Assembly: GCA_900074885.1 (NCBI GenBank)
Contig: FJUW01000014.1
Coordinates: 130,505 to 194,504 of the forward strand
Direction: 5' to 3'
Source of the DNA: Rhynchosporium graminicola
Taxonomy: Eukaryota; Ascomycota; Leotiomycetes; Helotiales; Ploettnerulaceae
DNA length: 64,000 bases
The number at the start of each line of letters is the position of its first letter. Positions within the stretch are counted from its first letter, which is position 1. Position numbers and translations under genes: made by a program. Positions 50,514 to 62,159 of the stretch are shown here, in pieces. The notes below the pieces were generated by a model. It searched no databases. It saw only the letters and a list, made by a program, of their open reading frames with translations, and was not told the origin of the DNA.

Positions 50514-51557
50514 AGCTAGTATCGATCTCCTTCTCGCTACAGGATCTGTGGCACTTCATCGACCAGCCACGGAATTGGTCAATTCGCAGGGGTTGCAGTA
50601 CAGATGAGGCGGAGGTAGGAAATCGACGAAGAATACAAAAAACGATTCTGGTCAAGCTTGTGACAAGCCTCGCGTGCCATGCTGCTCTCAGTCAGATCCA
50701 GTATCCATGTGATAAGCACGCTATAATCTTTAACAATCAAGCCCGTATGTCGTGTGAGATGCACCACACTCTTGATCGCGCGTTTACTTAATAGTGCAAC
50801 GATCTTCACTTCTCGCACCTGGTGGCGGGTGATCAATAGGCACCTGACGAAGTGAATTGGATGTCCCAGTGCTGATAATCAGGCCAGGTCAGGATCCTAA
50901 AACTGCTTGTTCCTCTTTCCTCAGGCGGTCTATCGTTCCTGTCTGTACAGTGCATCGTTTTTGCGGAATGTAGCTCTACGACTTGCGCTTTCCCTGCTTA
51001 GAAACAGAGCAGATCGGAGCTTCCTGAGCCAACTGCTCTAGGGGCTTCGGACTGTTGTGCAGCCAATGTCTTCCAATTCGTTCATCCTAGTTCCCCCAGC
51101 TTTCTTCGCAAAATTTCAGCGTACGTGCCAGTCTCCCAGTGTACCCTTCCAGCAACCGGCTTGCAAATATCGGTCTCCGTAGTCTTGAAGGAAACTAGAG
51201 GATATAGTTCCCTTATGTATATGGCGCTAGACCTAGCCCGCTACTGACCCATATCAGTAGTGCTAGACCCATTAGAACTACCTGAGTCATTGCGACGTTT
51301 CTAAAACTTCTCGAGAATAAAACTACGCGTCTGTCGAGCTCAATCTTGCCTTTTAACCTCTTCAGTCTCGCCAACTCAACACGTCTACATGTGACCTGTA
51401 GTCACACTATGGACACTCATAATACGCAACGTGTAGAAAGTTTCCGTGTACATCTCAACTGACGTTCACCAAAAGCATTACAAATCGGGATGAATAGAGG
51501 CATCTTAAGACTAATTCTATGTCAATATGCTCGTCGTGTCGTGCCCTTGGCCTCCGT
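50514..51557. other. Intergenic region
   Basis: No gene recognised; short open frames on both strands only. A small hairpin (CTACTGA...TCAGTAG) lies near 51240-51262. Confidence 0.5.
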
Positions 51558-52449
51558 TTATACGAGATGCCCTCTCATCCTTAGAGCCGTCACATTCAAG
51601 CTCTTCCTTACAACATCAATGAGCACAGGGCTTAACCGTTCCGCAATCGGCTTATCCCCAGCAGCATGTGGATGCACGCCGTCTCTCAACATGTTCTTTC
51701 CATTGTAGCCTGTACTGCAGTCCGCGATGTAGATGGGTGAGGCTGTTGTGTTTTGCGCAGCTGCCTAGCCGGGAATAGCTGCATTACAAGATTTGATTTT
51801 GCTTCCGAGGAAGGGAACAGAATTACAAGATCGATCTGTTCTCACAGCGGCCACATAATATTTAGAACCAGATTAACAGCCCTAAATTAAGTGACTCAAG
51901 CTCTGGGGGAAGCACTGAAGTAGAGACTCACGATAATCTCCATTGACTTGTGGCTCGCTCTCATAAACCCCACCATCTTCGTACACGTAGCAATAATGGC
52001 TCCCGTATCGGCACTCCGCACATCATTTGTACCGAGCATGAACATGACGATATCGGGCTTGGAAGAGCTGAGTCCGCCAGCGAGGTTCGTGTTTGCGATA
52101 TTGATGGCGACATAGCCGGAGTTGTCTTCGTGATGCTTGCCCGAGTGCCAGTCTTGCCAGCACACTACTGGGGGATGTTTGTCATGCAGCCGACGAACTC
52201 TGAAGGTGGGAAAGGTTTACATGTGGCTGAGATGGGGACAATGCAGATGGAATGGACCGAGCCTGGAATCGAGGTTTGCGGCAACGAAATTATCCCATTC
52301 GATCCGCCGCCAGCATGTTATTTCCGTGATGCTGTCGCCGAGCGGCACTAAGTGATCGATTATGTTAGCAAGTAATCAGTAATGAAAGTTGCTAGCAAGC
52401 GAGACGGTGGGAGGAGATAATGAAAGTCCGTGCTAGGAGCAGACATACA
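51558..52449 (-). pseudogene. SGNH/GDSL hydrolase (secreted esterase type), broken
   Basis: Minus-strand remains of a GDSL-like esterase: PLGDSITEITCWRR (block I, catalytic Ser) near 52340-52300, HHEDNSGYVAINIAN and PDIVMFMLGTNDV (GxND block) near 52120-52025, and DGVHPHAAGD (catalytic Asp/His block) near 51670-51640. Introns 52348-52448 and 52200-52257 can be placed. Damage: TAG at 52165-52167, a frame change within the next 40 bp, and TAG at 51765-51767 in an IPG-stop-AA context where the family has Trp. Both TAGs fit C-to-T at CpA on one strand. The last stop is at 51558-51560. The upstream exon with the signal peptide is not resolved (an N-terminal hydrophobic stretch reads near 52680-52610). 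Confidence 0.75.
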
Positions 52450-52689
52450 AATTCTGATTTTGGCCTGTCCTAGCACATAAAGCCGAAGACACGCAGTCGC
52501 CACGAAAGTGCTAATGCAAGACTGAAAGACATTCAGAGACCGTGTGGAAGCCGGTCTAATGATATGACCTGACAGTTCAATATTTCTCAGGAAATCCAGC
52601 ACTCGTATCCCATACCCCGGTTTTGAGAAGAAGAAAAAAATACAAAATCGCGAAGAAGAGGCCAGAAAACGTTTCACGAACCATTACAA

Positions 52690-54400
52690 CCCAGAGTATA
52701 GCATGCTACTCAAACCCGTCGTGTTGACTGTCAGACTGTTGGACCACTCAAAGAGAAGAGGAAAAAACAGCCGGAACTATCCATACCTGCGGAAATTCCG
52801 CCCAGTCTTTGATCAGATAAATGACAACCCGGAAATCGGTACATAGCACATGCCTTTTTGGACTCAAGATCAGGTAGTTACTCAACAAGGGCTTCGTATC
52901 GACCCAGAAGTATCAAATGTGACAACCGCTCACGAGAATCCCGGAAGAGAAGAAAGAAGAAAAGAAAGGACAGAATGATAGTTCCGCAAGTGCTAGATTT
53001 ACATACCCATGACAACATCGTATTTCTTTTTGATGCGACAACTGCCAAATCAGCAATGTAACCACTTCCCCGGATCGCTCAGTTCCCCCCACCTTCCATC
53101 GTCTATCAAGTCACAAGTATTGCCGGACCTACTGTACTCTGTGATCCTTACGACATAAGCTTTGTGAGGTCAGCAGAGCCACAGCTCACGTCCCACACAA
53201 GGTGTGTACAAGGCAGTACAAGTTGAGATCGTGGTCCAGATCTCTTAGATCGGTATCTCGTTTTGAATTTTGAGAGTGGGATAGATCTTAGATGATGAGC
53301 TAGGTCCGAGTTTGGTGCTTCTGTCATATATGAGGATTATAAGTCGATATCATGGTGAGGGAAGCTGCTTCGGATATGATACGTGGCAGCGAAGGAGGAG
53401 TTAGTAGCGTTCGAGATGAAGGCGAGCCACTTACAGTGCGGGGGGGGAGGCAGGTGGTTAGCCTTGAGTTGCTAAACTTGAGTTGGGCTCAGCTTGAAGA
53501 ACTGTGAAATGTGGGTGGTGTTATTCCGGTGCCACGAACCGTGATATCGTACTAGTACAGAGAGCTTGACGTGTATTTGAGATCCTGCAGTATGCTGTGA
53601 CGGTATCATCCGTTTATTCAAATAGCCTAATATCTTAGAGGGGGCTTTCTTTTAGGTTCTGGCTCATCAGTTGCTCTTGCGTACAATATCACAGAGTCCG
53701 TATTTGCCTTGGGTCACTGGAGTGAGTATTACGAACAAACCATGACCAAGGTCCTGAATCGCATGGCTGAGTGTTTGTGGCTTGTGCCTATCCACGCGGA
53801 TCGTTGCAGTATAGCACGAGCGAGACGTGATCCGCTTAGATGTGAGGAAACGATCATATGGGAAGTCGCAAGCAACATACCAAGGAGGTAGGAGAGCGAT
53901 GTATCGTAGATTGTGTTCACATCCTGTGTCTCAAATTCTGTAACGGGCCGGGGAGAACTGCACCTGTGATCCGGGTGGCTGCGATGGGGAATGCGGGGGG
54001 TAGTGAAGGCAACTTTTGAAAGTTCGTGATAGGTGAAAATGCACGTATTGGAGAAGAGTGCTGGAGCCGCATGTTTGACTGACTAACTGCTGAGGCGTGA
54101 AAAGTGGCTATTTGATCAGGCGAGCGGAATTTGGGTCTGGGTTGTACTAAGGATGTCAATGGGATTTTTACCAGGAAGCTAAAACAGGTTACCTACTTTA
54201 TTTAGAGCGGTAATGAGAGAAAGTGAGCGCGCGTGAGGCAGCGGCTCGATGAGACAATGGCAAGACGACTGAATTGAATCGCGACGAGACCGTAGGCGAT
54301 GTCTGTCAGATATTAACACTGATTCGTCCGCCCGTCATCAGCGTTGAATTGATAAAGACTGTATTCTTGCTTCCGCGGTCCGATGAAATTACAAAGCTAC
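52690..54400. other. Intergenic region
   Basis: Normal composition, no convincing gene; the open frames present are short, overlap one another and lack motifs. A run of nine G is at about 53440-53450. Confidence 0.5.
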
Positions 54401-57380
54401 CTCTGTAGTACGGGGGGGCGTAGAGTTTTCGCAAGAGCACCCACCGGTCGGTCTAGAAGCGCTCGCTCGGTCCAGCCCACTATGCTGTCGATCCGATGTG
54501 CTGGCTGCATCTGCATCTGCATCTGCATCTGGATCTCCGTCTCCATCTCCATCTCCATCCACATCTGAGTGAAAGTCTAATTACGAACTTCCTACTTACT
54601 TGCGGTAGTACCATACTGTAGTCGTATGATTGCAGGCCGGATACGCGCGCCCAAAGGATACGAAGGGTTGGTGAATGTTTGATAAAGATGAAACGGATCT
54701 AGAGATTAGAGTTTGTGAGGCACGTCCGACCGTCCGGTTGGGTGGGTACTTACTTGTAAGACAGTTAGTTGGTTCGGCTTGCATGAGATGGATGGATGAG
54801 ATGGATGGATGAGATGGACACGTCAGTGGAAGGGAGGGTAAGGGGGAGGGTGAGGAGGGGTGGGGGGAGAGGAGAGGTGAGACGAACGAGTGAGTGTCAG
54901 AGTTCTACGGAGAACGGAACGATCGATGGATCTGTGCTGGGATGGGATGGGATGGGATGTGAAGGGAAGGGAAGGCACGAGAAGGGATGGGAAGGGATGC
55001 ACAAGTTCCAAGTTATCGCGATCCGTCTCGGTGTGCGTAGGTAAGATACCTACCTACCTACCTACCTACCTACCTACCTACATAGCAGTAGATCAGTATG
55101 AGTAGCTAAGGTAAGGTAAGGTAAGGAAGGTACGGAGGCAGGCTTGAGTTGCTTGCTTGCTTACCTTCTTGAGGAACAATATATGATGGGTAGAACACAA
55201 GATCCGAATTCAAGGAACATTTCCTGGAAGTCAACGCAGACGGCGGATAGCATACATACATACATACATACATACATACGTACATACCTCCAGACATCTA
55301 CACATCTAGACTAGAGTCTTGATTGACTCTCGAGATTCGAAATTTGAGGCTGGCTCCACAAAGGAATCGGCCATACCTTACCTACATTAGGTTAGTTTAG
55401 GTTAGCTTATGTTAGCAGTAAGGTTTGGAAGTAATTAACTGATTGACACGTCTGTGCTCTACGGGGGGTAATGATGATTTACGTGTATTAATTGACGCTC
55501 ACCCCCCACTCCGCTCCACTCCACTTCACTCCACTTACCCCGCCTGATCTGTGGCCTGGCCACCAATGACAACCATCCATCCATACATACATACATTTAC
55601 TGCATATACCCTGTCGGTCGGGATTATTGACGAGCTAGGGTCTGTTTCGAGGAAATTGATGGATGGTACGAATAAGTAGGTAGGTAGGTAGGTAATTACA
55701 GGCTCGGAGAGCGGAGAGGGGTTGATGGAAGTCAGATGGTGCGCATCACCAGCAGATAGCAGTTCCTCCACTCCATATGGGATGGGATTTATGGGTTTTT
55801 GCGTAAGAGAGTGTACCTGGAGATGGGAGATTAGTGGTTCAAGTGTGATTGCTGGACCTGGGTTTGATGTTTGATGAGCATCCATCCCAAGGTAGGTAAG
55901 GTAGGTAGGTAGGTAGGTACTGTACCAGTAAGGTGTTGATCATCCAACTCCGGGGAATTGGCATGACGGGAGGGAGGCCTGGATTGAAGACATACGAGTG
56001 AAATGACAGACTAACCAACCTACTCTGTACTATACTAGCTAAGTCTGGCATTCCAGGTCCTCGCGCTCACTACCCTTACGCCATTTGAAGTGTGAACATA
56101 TCCAACTGAACCTATCGAAGTTTTTTGATCAAATTTTACTTACCTACCTACTAAGTAGGTACTTCCGTATTCCGCTCTTCGTTTAGCGCCGGTACTGAGC
56201 AAAATGCCGCTCGGCGGCGCGGTTTATGTTCCTGGATCGAAATGCAGGAACGGAATGACCGGCCAATGAGAGAGATGCTTGTCAGCCTTTTTAGCTTACT
56301 CGCGAAAAAGGGAAGGCACAGAGAGGCAGGAGCAGGAGCAGGAGCAGGAGCAGGGCAGAGAGGGACGAGAATCATGAGACGAGGCGTTGTATCAATCTTT
56401 CCTTTCTCCATTCTGACGAAGGATCCGAGGCTTGGGAGCTTGGGTGCTTGGAGGGAGGGAAGAAGGCGAACGATGATGGTTGGAGGAAGTCACGTCCGGG
56501 TGAACTGATTTGAGAAGAAGATGTCGCGATGGTGGCCATGGCCATGGCCATGGCCATACGGAGTAATCATGGTCGGGACTTCGATGTTTGACTACGTCAG
56601 CATTATTACCGGGTTTGGTATTCGTTTGCGAGGATAGAATGGTAGGACTGATACTCAAAGGTAGGTAGTTAGTGATAGATGATGGCTCGGTTGCTGGCTT
56701 GGGCTTCATGCCATACATACCTAGATATCGTAAGCATAGATATCTACCTCCTACGTATCATTTCATCGGGTGCAGTGCGCATTGCATCGTATCGCGTTCG
56801 CATCGTAGCAGACGAAAGTACAGCCTGCGCTGCTTGCTCCATGCAATCAATCAATCAATCCCTTCTTTTAGTACCAATCGGACCTCACTCTGTGACCGAA
56901 GGTGGGTTACATGCTGCAATGCAGACTGGCGATCTTCTCGAGAATCATCTGCAGTACCGTACCGTACCGAATTCGAAGATAAAGTAATTGCCGATACGTA
57001 CCTACCTAAGGTACCTTACCTATAGGTAGGCATATAATACTGTTGCGATTGTTAATGTCTGTGGCCTGTAGCCAGGCGTGTAGCGTAATAGCTGCCACAC
57101 TATGTATGTGTATAGGTAGGTGGTAGTACTACAGCACGAACATCTCATGTTCTTACAGAGTTCATGCCGCAGCCCCTTTCTGTATCTAGGCAAGGGGCAG
57201 TACTTGAAATAATGGACGTAGGTAAGGTATGTAGGCAAGGTAGGGTAGCTAGCTACAAGTATCTACGGAAAGACAAGGCAAGCCTTACCTCTATCTACTC
57301 CCTCCCTCTTTCTGTATTCCCCCAAACCAACATGAGGTGTTCCTGAATTACGCACCCGCTGTATCTCCACGGACATACCT
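54400..57380. repeat. Microsatellite-rich gene-free stretch
   Basis: Many short tandem repeats: (CATCTG)n at 54509-54535, GGATGAGAT repeats at 54785-54815, (GGGAT)n near 54937-54960, (CTAC)n at about 55046-55080, (GGTAA)n near 55108-55126, (CATA)n near 55252-55280, (TAGG)n at 55676-55694, (GGTA)n near 55890-55918, (AGGAGC)n near 56327-56353, (CCATGG)n at 56535-56558 and (AATC)n near 56845. CCTA/TAGG-type tetranucleotides dominate. No gene is credible here. Confidence 0.75.
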
Positions 57381-57381
57381 A

Positions 57382-58742
57382 CAGAGGTACAGCGGTTAAG
57401 TGTTGTAAGAGGGGCCGACCAGGGTTTAGAGCTAAACCTATGTGGGTAACATTACTAGAATGGCTATGGACACGTATTAGATAGTATCTTAGGAGTAATG
57501 AAGTGTTCAAAATATTATCAAGATGTCAGAAGTCATAATTGAGGCTCCTATAGCTCTTACTAGATCGAAATATACGAAAGCTCCTGAGCTTACACGCGAT
57601 CAGCGCCGTGATATTACTCTTCTTCACTCAATCGGCTGGTCTTATAGTCAAATTTCGAGCTACCTACCTTTCACTCCTACGATACGACAAATCAACTATG
57701 CAATTAATACTCGAGCTACTCCGAAGAAAAAGCCAGGTCGACCTCCTATTCTTACTCAAGCTCAAGTCGAAGAGCTAGTCGAATTCGTATGTGCCTCGAA
57801 GCAAAATAGGCGTATGAGCTATACTCAACTAGCTAACGCACTTGAATTTGGAGTTAAGAAGGATGCTATTCGATCCGCCCTTCTACGAGAAGGGTTTTAC
57901 CGACGATTAGCTATGCGAAAACCACCTATTTCAGAGACAAATCGCAAGATCCGACTAGCCTGGGCTGAGGAGCATAAGAATTGGACTCTCGATCAGTAGT
58001 ATCGAATACTTTAGACAGACGAGACTTGGATTACCGGAGGAAGACATACTCGTACCTGGGTGACTCGAAGAGCCGGTAAAGAGTGGGACGAGACTTGTAT
58101 CGTTGAGAGAGTTCAAAGGAAGAAAGGCTGGATGTTCTGGGGATGTTTTCACGGATATACGAAAGGACCAGGTATCTTCTGGGAGAAGGATTAGGGCTCG
58201 ATAGACTAAGATTCATACTGTCAACACACAGTACCGGTGATCCACGGGTATATTGAGCTTATGAGGCGTCAAGGAAATCATCTAGTACTCATGCAAGACT
58301 CAGCCCCGGGTTATGCCGCCGGCGACACGAAGCAAGACCTTCGGGAGCGTGGAATAGTAGTTATTTTCTGGCCTGCTTTCTCTCCTGATTTAAACCCAAT
58401 CGAGAGAGTCTAGCATATTATGAAAAACTACCTTCAAGATCACTACCCTGATAATATGTCCTATAGTCGGCTTCGAGAGGCTGTAAAGGAGGCGTGGGAA
58501 AATGTCGGAGAGCACGAATTCAGGGAATTGATCGAGAGTATGCTAGCTCGATGTGAAGCAGTAGTTCAAGCGGAAGGAAGATTTACAAAATACTAATCAT
58601 TTCTTAAATGATTTTTACATTTTTATATATATAAATAATCGTGAAATCTATGTAAAGTGCATTTCTAAAATGCTACCTGTTTAAGGAAAGCTTCCTGCCC
58701 CCTGTTCGGCCCCTCTTACAACACTTAACCGCTGTACCTCTG
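57382..58742 (+). mobile_element. Tc1/mariner DD34E transposon, RIP-mutated
   Basis: 1361 bp with 43-bp terminal inverted repeats (57382-57424, 58700-58742; one mismatch), both starting CAGAGGTACAGCGG, and a TA target duplication (57380-57381, 58743-58744). It holds one transposase frame. The TIRs are nearly perfect, so the insertion is fairly young, yet the coding region is full of stops. It sits alone in the non-repeat island. Confidence 0.93.
57523..58596 (+). pseudogene. Tc1-type transposase with five premature stops
   Basis: The ATG at 57523 (AAGATGTC) opens a frame of 358 codons ending at 58594-58596. Residues 1-158 are intact and hold a helix-turn-helix DNA-binding part with QRRDITLLHSIGWSYSQIS, then KKKPGRPP. 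Catalytic triad: Asp in TDETW, Asp in MQDSAPG, Glu in SPDLNPIE; 34 residues separate the last two, the DD34E spacing of Tc1. Stops: TAG 57997, TAG 58012, TAG 58192, TAA 58207, TAG 58411. Four fit TGG-to-TAG (the last in an ERV-stop-H context) and one CAA-to-TAA, as expected from RIP. No frameshift. Confidence 0.92.
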
Positions 58743-58744
58743 TA

Positions 58745-59894
58745 GGCACATACATATATACTCATACATACATATATACACAGGTACCTAGGTACCTACC
58801 TACCTAGGTAAGCCGTGAATGTGTGGAAGTAGAGGTGAAGCGAATCGGAGGAGCGTGTGAATGTGCAAAGATCCAACCATCGTGGCCTGCCTGCACGCCT
58901 GCCTGTCTGATCCCACATTGATGCCGGCACCCAATTTACTTCGTATGCTCCGTAGAATCTCTGTTCTCGTGTCGCGAGCGAGTCGTGATGGCTTCATTTC
59001 CCAAAACTATCATAATCGTGACGTGATCGGAAATATCTGATGAAAGGAAGAGATTAAATCTCTAAACATTCCACGCCAGATCTGATCTGATCTGATCTGA
59101 TCCATCTGATCTGATTCCGTGGGGCCATCGTTTCAAGTGCCCGAGCCTGAGCCTGAGCTTGCTTGCCCTGTGCGGAGACTCGGAGAGGAGAGTTGAATGA
59201 TAGGACAGGGCTCCACCTAGGCCCACCCTGGTACCCCTGCAAGTTCTGCCTGCGCTGCCCTTCACATTCGCTTTCCCGAGCCCGTCATCTGTGGAGACAG
59301 GGGGAAAAAGAAATTAAAGTATGTGTTAGCGTCTCCCTTAGGCCCATAATAGGTAGCCGGTTTCTCAGCCCCCTGTCCGTTCCTGCCGTGCCCCCTGCTA
59401 GTGCCCATTTCCCATTTCCCACCGAACGAACTTCTTTACAACCACATCGCCGTCGTCTTCTACCTCTCTCTCGCGTCCCTACGCATCCATCACCTACCGG
59501 ATTCCTCAACTTCGATTCTCGTCATTCGTGACACTTACACTCCTTCAGGAACACGCGATCAACATCTCTGTCCATTCATTCCAGTCTGTGTTGATACCTC
59601 ACCTCCCTCACCTTCAAGCCCTACACTCACTCACATTCACCATCCTCGTACGTCGTACCAGCCTCCCCAACTCTGAATACAGACTAATTGCGTCAGCCAA
59701 CTCACATCCTTTGATAGAATCATAAGTACAGCAGTGCTGCCAATCATCCCAGACTCGAAAAACATCGTTCCTCGCGGTCGACCCGATTCCCCAAGTACAA
59801 GCCGTCTGGACTTTCTCGACGAAAGTGAACAAAAAACAAAAGTACCTACCACGAACCATCACCCCCCTCACCTCAATTCTAAGACAAGAACAAG
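58745..59894. promoter_or_regulatory. Upstream region of the CAP-protein gene
   Basis: 58745-58810 is a CATA/CCTA microsatellite; 59077-59113 a (TCTGA)n-like run. From about 59390 the strand is C/T-rich, typical of promoters and 5' UTRs of well-expressed fungal genes, and it runs into ACAAGATG at the start codon. No binding site is claimed. Confidence 0.45.
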
Positions 59895-60977
59895 ATGCGT
59901 TCCTCAACCGTCCTCGCTCTGATCGGTGCGACTCTCGCCATTGCTTCGCCAGTCAACCACGAGGCTCTGCACAAGAAGGCCTACGTTACCGATATGGTTA
60001 CAACTATCGTGTACGTTACCGTCACTGCTGGCAACCTTCCTCCTCCTGCTACCACTGCTTCCGCCTCCACCACCGAACCTCACCACAAGCCACAAGAGAC
60101 CCCAGCTGCTCCCAAGCCAGTTGAGGTTCACCCTCCCCCTCCACCACCTGCTCCAAAGCCGAACCCCATTGCTCCTCCACCTCCACCTCCTTTCCCTACC
60201 TACCCGGCTGTCCAACCCCCAAAGGTCCAGGCCGCTCCAGTTCCCGTTGTCCAAACTCCAGAGGTGAAGGCGGCTCCAGTTCCAGTTGTCAAGACTCCAG
60301 AGGTTAAGGCTGCGGCGGCTCCAGTTGCCGCCCCTGCTCCTGAGGCCGCAAACAAGCCTACCGACTACAAGTCTACCTGTCTCAAGTACCACAACATCCT
60401 TCGTGGCAATCACGGTGCGGTGGCTCTTGGCTGGGACGAAACTCTTGCCAACTACGCTAAGACCATTGCAAACAAGTGTGTCTTTGCCCATGATATGTAA
60501 GTTGCTCTGTTCACACCTATGATTCATGGACTGACTGCAAGTAGGTCTCAAGGTAGTGGTGGATATGGTCAGAACCTCGCGGCTTTTGGAAGATCTAGCG
60601 ATCTGAGCTCCATAAATCTCGCAAACGTCGCTGCCGATGCCATCGCCAACCAATGGTACTACGGTGAAGCTGCCAATATGCCTTACGGCGAAGATTCGCC
60701 TGCTATCAACAATGTTCCAGAGTTCCTTCACTTCTCCCAAGTCGTGTGGAAGAGTACCTCGAAGGTCGGATGTTACACCGCCACATGCCAGGCTGGTACC
60801 ATCTTCTCCTACAACAGCTTGTTCACTGGTAAGCACCTAGAGCTCTCTTGACAATGATGATTAACTTACCTTTCTCTAGTCTGCAATTACAAGACTGCTG
60901 GTAACGTTCTTGGATCCTTTGCATCTGAGGTATCCCGGCCTGTCGGCAAGGCCGTTGTCGTGGCCAAGATCGATTAA
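59895..60977 (+). CDS. Secreted CAP/PR-1 (SCP-like) protein with proline-rich stalk
   Basis: Three exons, 59895-60496, 60545-60828, 60880-60977, introns 48 and 51 nt with clean GT...AG, giving 327 residues. Order: signal peptide about 1-18 (RSSTVLALIGATLAIAS), a short linker, a Pro/Ala-rich stalk about 48-155 with poly-Pro runs and a repeated AAPVPVV..TPEV unit, then a CAP domain about 157-327. CAP signs are KYHNILRGNHG with His166, GWDETLANYA, FAHD with His199, GYGQNLA, and EFLHFSQVVWK with Glu260 and His263, followed by a CY...CQ pair and VCNY..AGNV. Yeast Pry proteins of this family bind and export sterols and fatty acids; some fungal members act at the host interface. The role here is inferred. 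No disabling change. The long frame on the opposite strand is a by-product of the Pro/Ala codons. Confidence 0.93.
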
Positions 60978-62090
60978 GTCTTTAAATGCCTTGTGCAGCA
61001 TGACGCGTAGGTTTTGAGGCACATTATGGGGCTCTGGAAGATGGCTGTCCCCCATGTAAAGGTTTAGAAGAGTGGTTGGCGTCGTGGCTGGTCCGCGCTT
61101 GAGAACTCCGCGACACAACTCTTTCATCCCAAAATCCAAATCAATGTTGCACGTGTTGGCATAGATCATTTCTCCAGAGGTGTGACGAATCTCTTTGCAA
61201 TTTGGGCCCTGCTCTTTGTCGTGCATCCATCCTCTCATTTCGGCTTCTGCCACTCTCATCTGAGGGGAAACGATTTCGGATCATGATGGCTTCGTTGGCT
61301 TGGACGTCTCAACTTCATCTTTGCTGCGATCGCATTGAGTGGGCACTCTTCACTTCTTTGTAATTACTTGTTTACTCTTGGTTCCTGAGTTGATGGTCCT
61401 AAGAATTTGTAAATTATAAAATACTACCCTTCCCGTCGGTACCTTCTGGTGAACTGATCGGTAGCCGAAAGGTGTCTTCGTTGTGTGCGCTGGGGATCGA
61501 GCCTTGGATACCACCCGGTTCCCACAATGAGGAGAAGAGCCTTGTGATGAGGACGAAGGAGTTAAAGTAACCCTGTTGAACAAATCATCGTATGCGTATG
61601 TTTATAGTGCGAGGAAGCGTAAGAAGGAGATCGTGTGTCGTTGAACAAGTAAGCCTAAAACCGAAACAAGCGCCTTGATATCGGATTGTTACTGGTTTCT
61701 TTAATGTTTATTAGCAACCTTGGGATTAGTATGGAGATCTATTAGAAGAGCAAAGGTCAATGAAATTGTTTGGATCTTTGGTACCGATCGTTAGTATGGG
61801 CTCGAGCTAGCTGACCGATAGATCACGGAGCATTAAGGCTGTTTTGTTCTGCGGATCGGCATTACTGTAGGGCGGGGTGGGCCCTTGAGATGTCACGATA
61901 GGTAAGGAGTAGGTTGAGCAAAAGAGTCCCTCCGATATTAAGAATCGCGACTCAGCGGACCTGATAATCCTGACAAGATACCCGCCGACTCTTCTTCTGA
62001 TTCCTGGGCGAGTCGCAATTGAACAGCCCGATCATACACTCGGAAAGCGGTAGCAGCTGCAGCTCTACCCTACTCCGGGCCGCTCGACGA
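60978..62090. other. Intergenic region
   Basis: 3' flank of the CAP gene; short open frames on the minus strand (61259-60876, 61583-61350) have no recognisable motif. Normal composition until about 62090, where the next AT-rich block starts. Confidence 0.5.
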
Positions 62091-62159
62091 TATAAGCTAT
62101 TCTTCGGTTTAGCGTGATTCTTTAGTAAATAACGCCGGTACACCGCCTTTTAGTATAAA

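Noticed and set aside
54796..55044. 82-residue Gly/Arg/Trp-rich plus-strand ORF
   Set aside because: Encoded by GGGAT and AGGG repeats; no conserved feature.
55380..55420. TTAGGTTAG-like repeats, possible telomeric tract
   Set aside because: The unit is not TTAGGG, the run is short and irregular, and it lies within general TAGG microsatellite DNA.
56151..56718. Overlapping ORFs of 86-108 residues with Pro-Ala and Met-Ala runs
   Set aside because: They are translations of the AGGAGC and CCATGG microsatellites on both strands.
59904..60836. 310-residue open frame on the minus strand opposite the CAP gene
   Set aside because: It is antisense to well-supported exons and crosses both sides of an intron; its Trp/Arg/Gly-rich content is the mirror of Pro/Ala codons.
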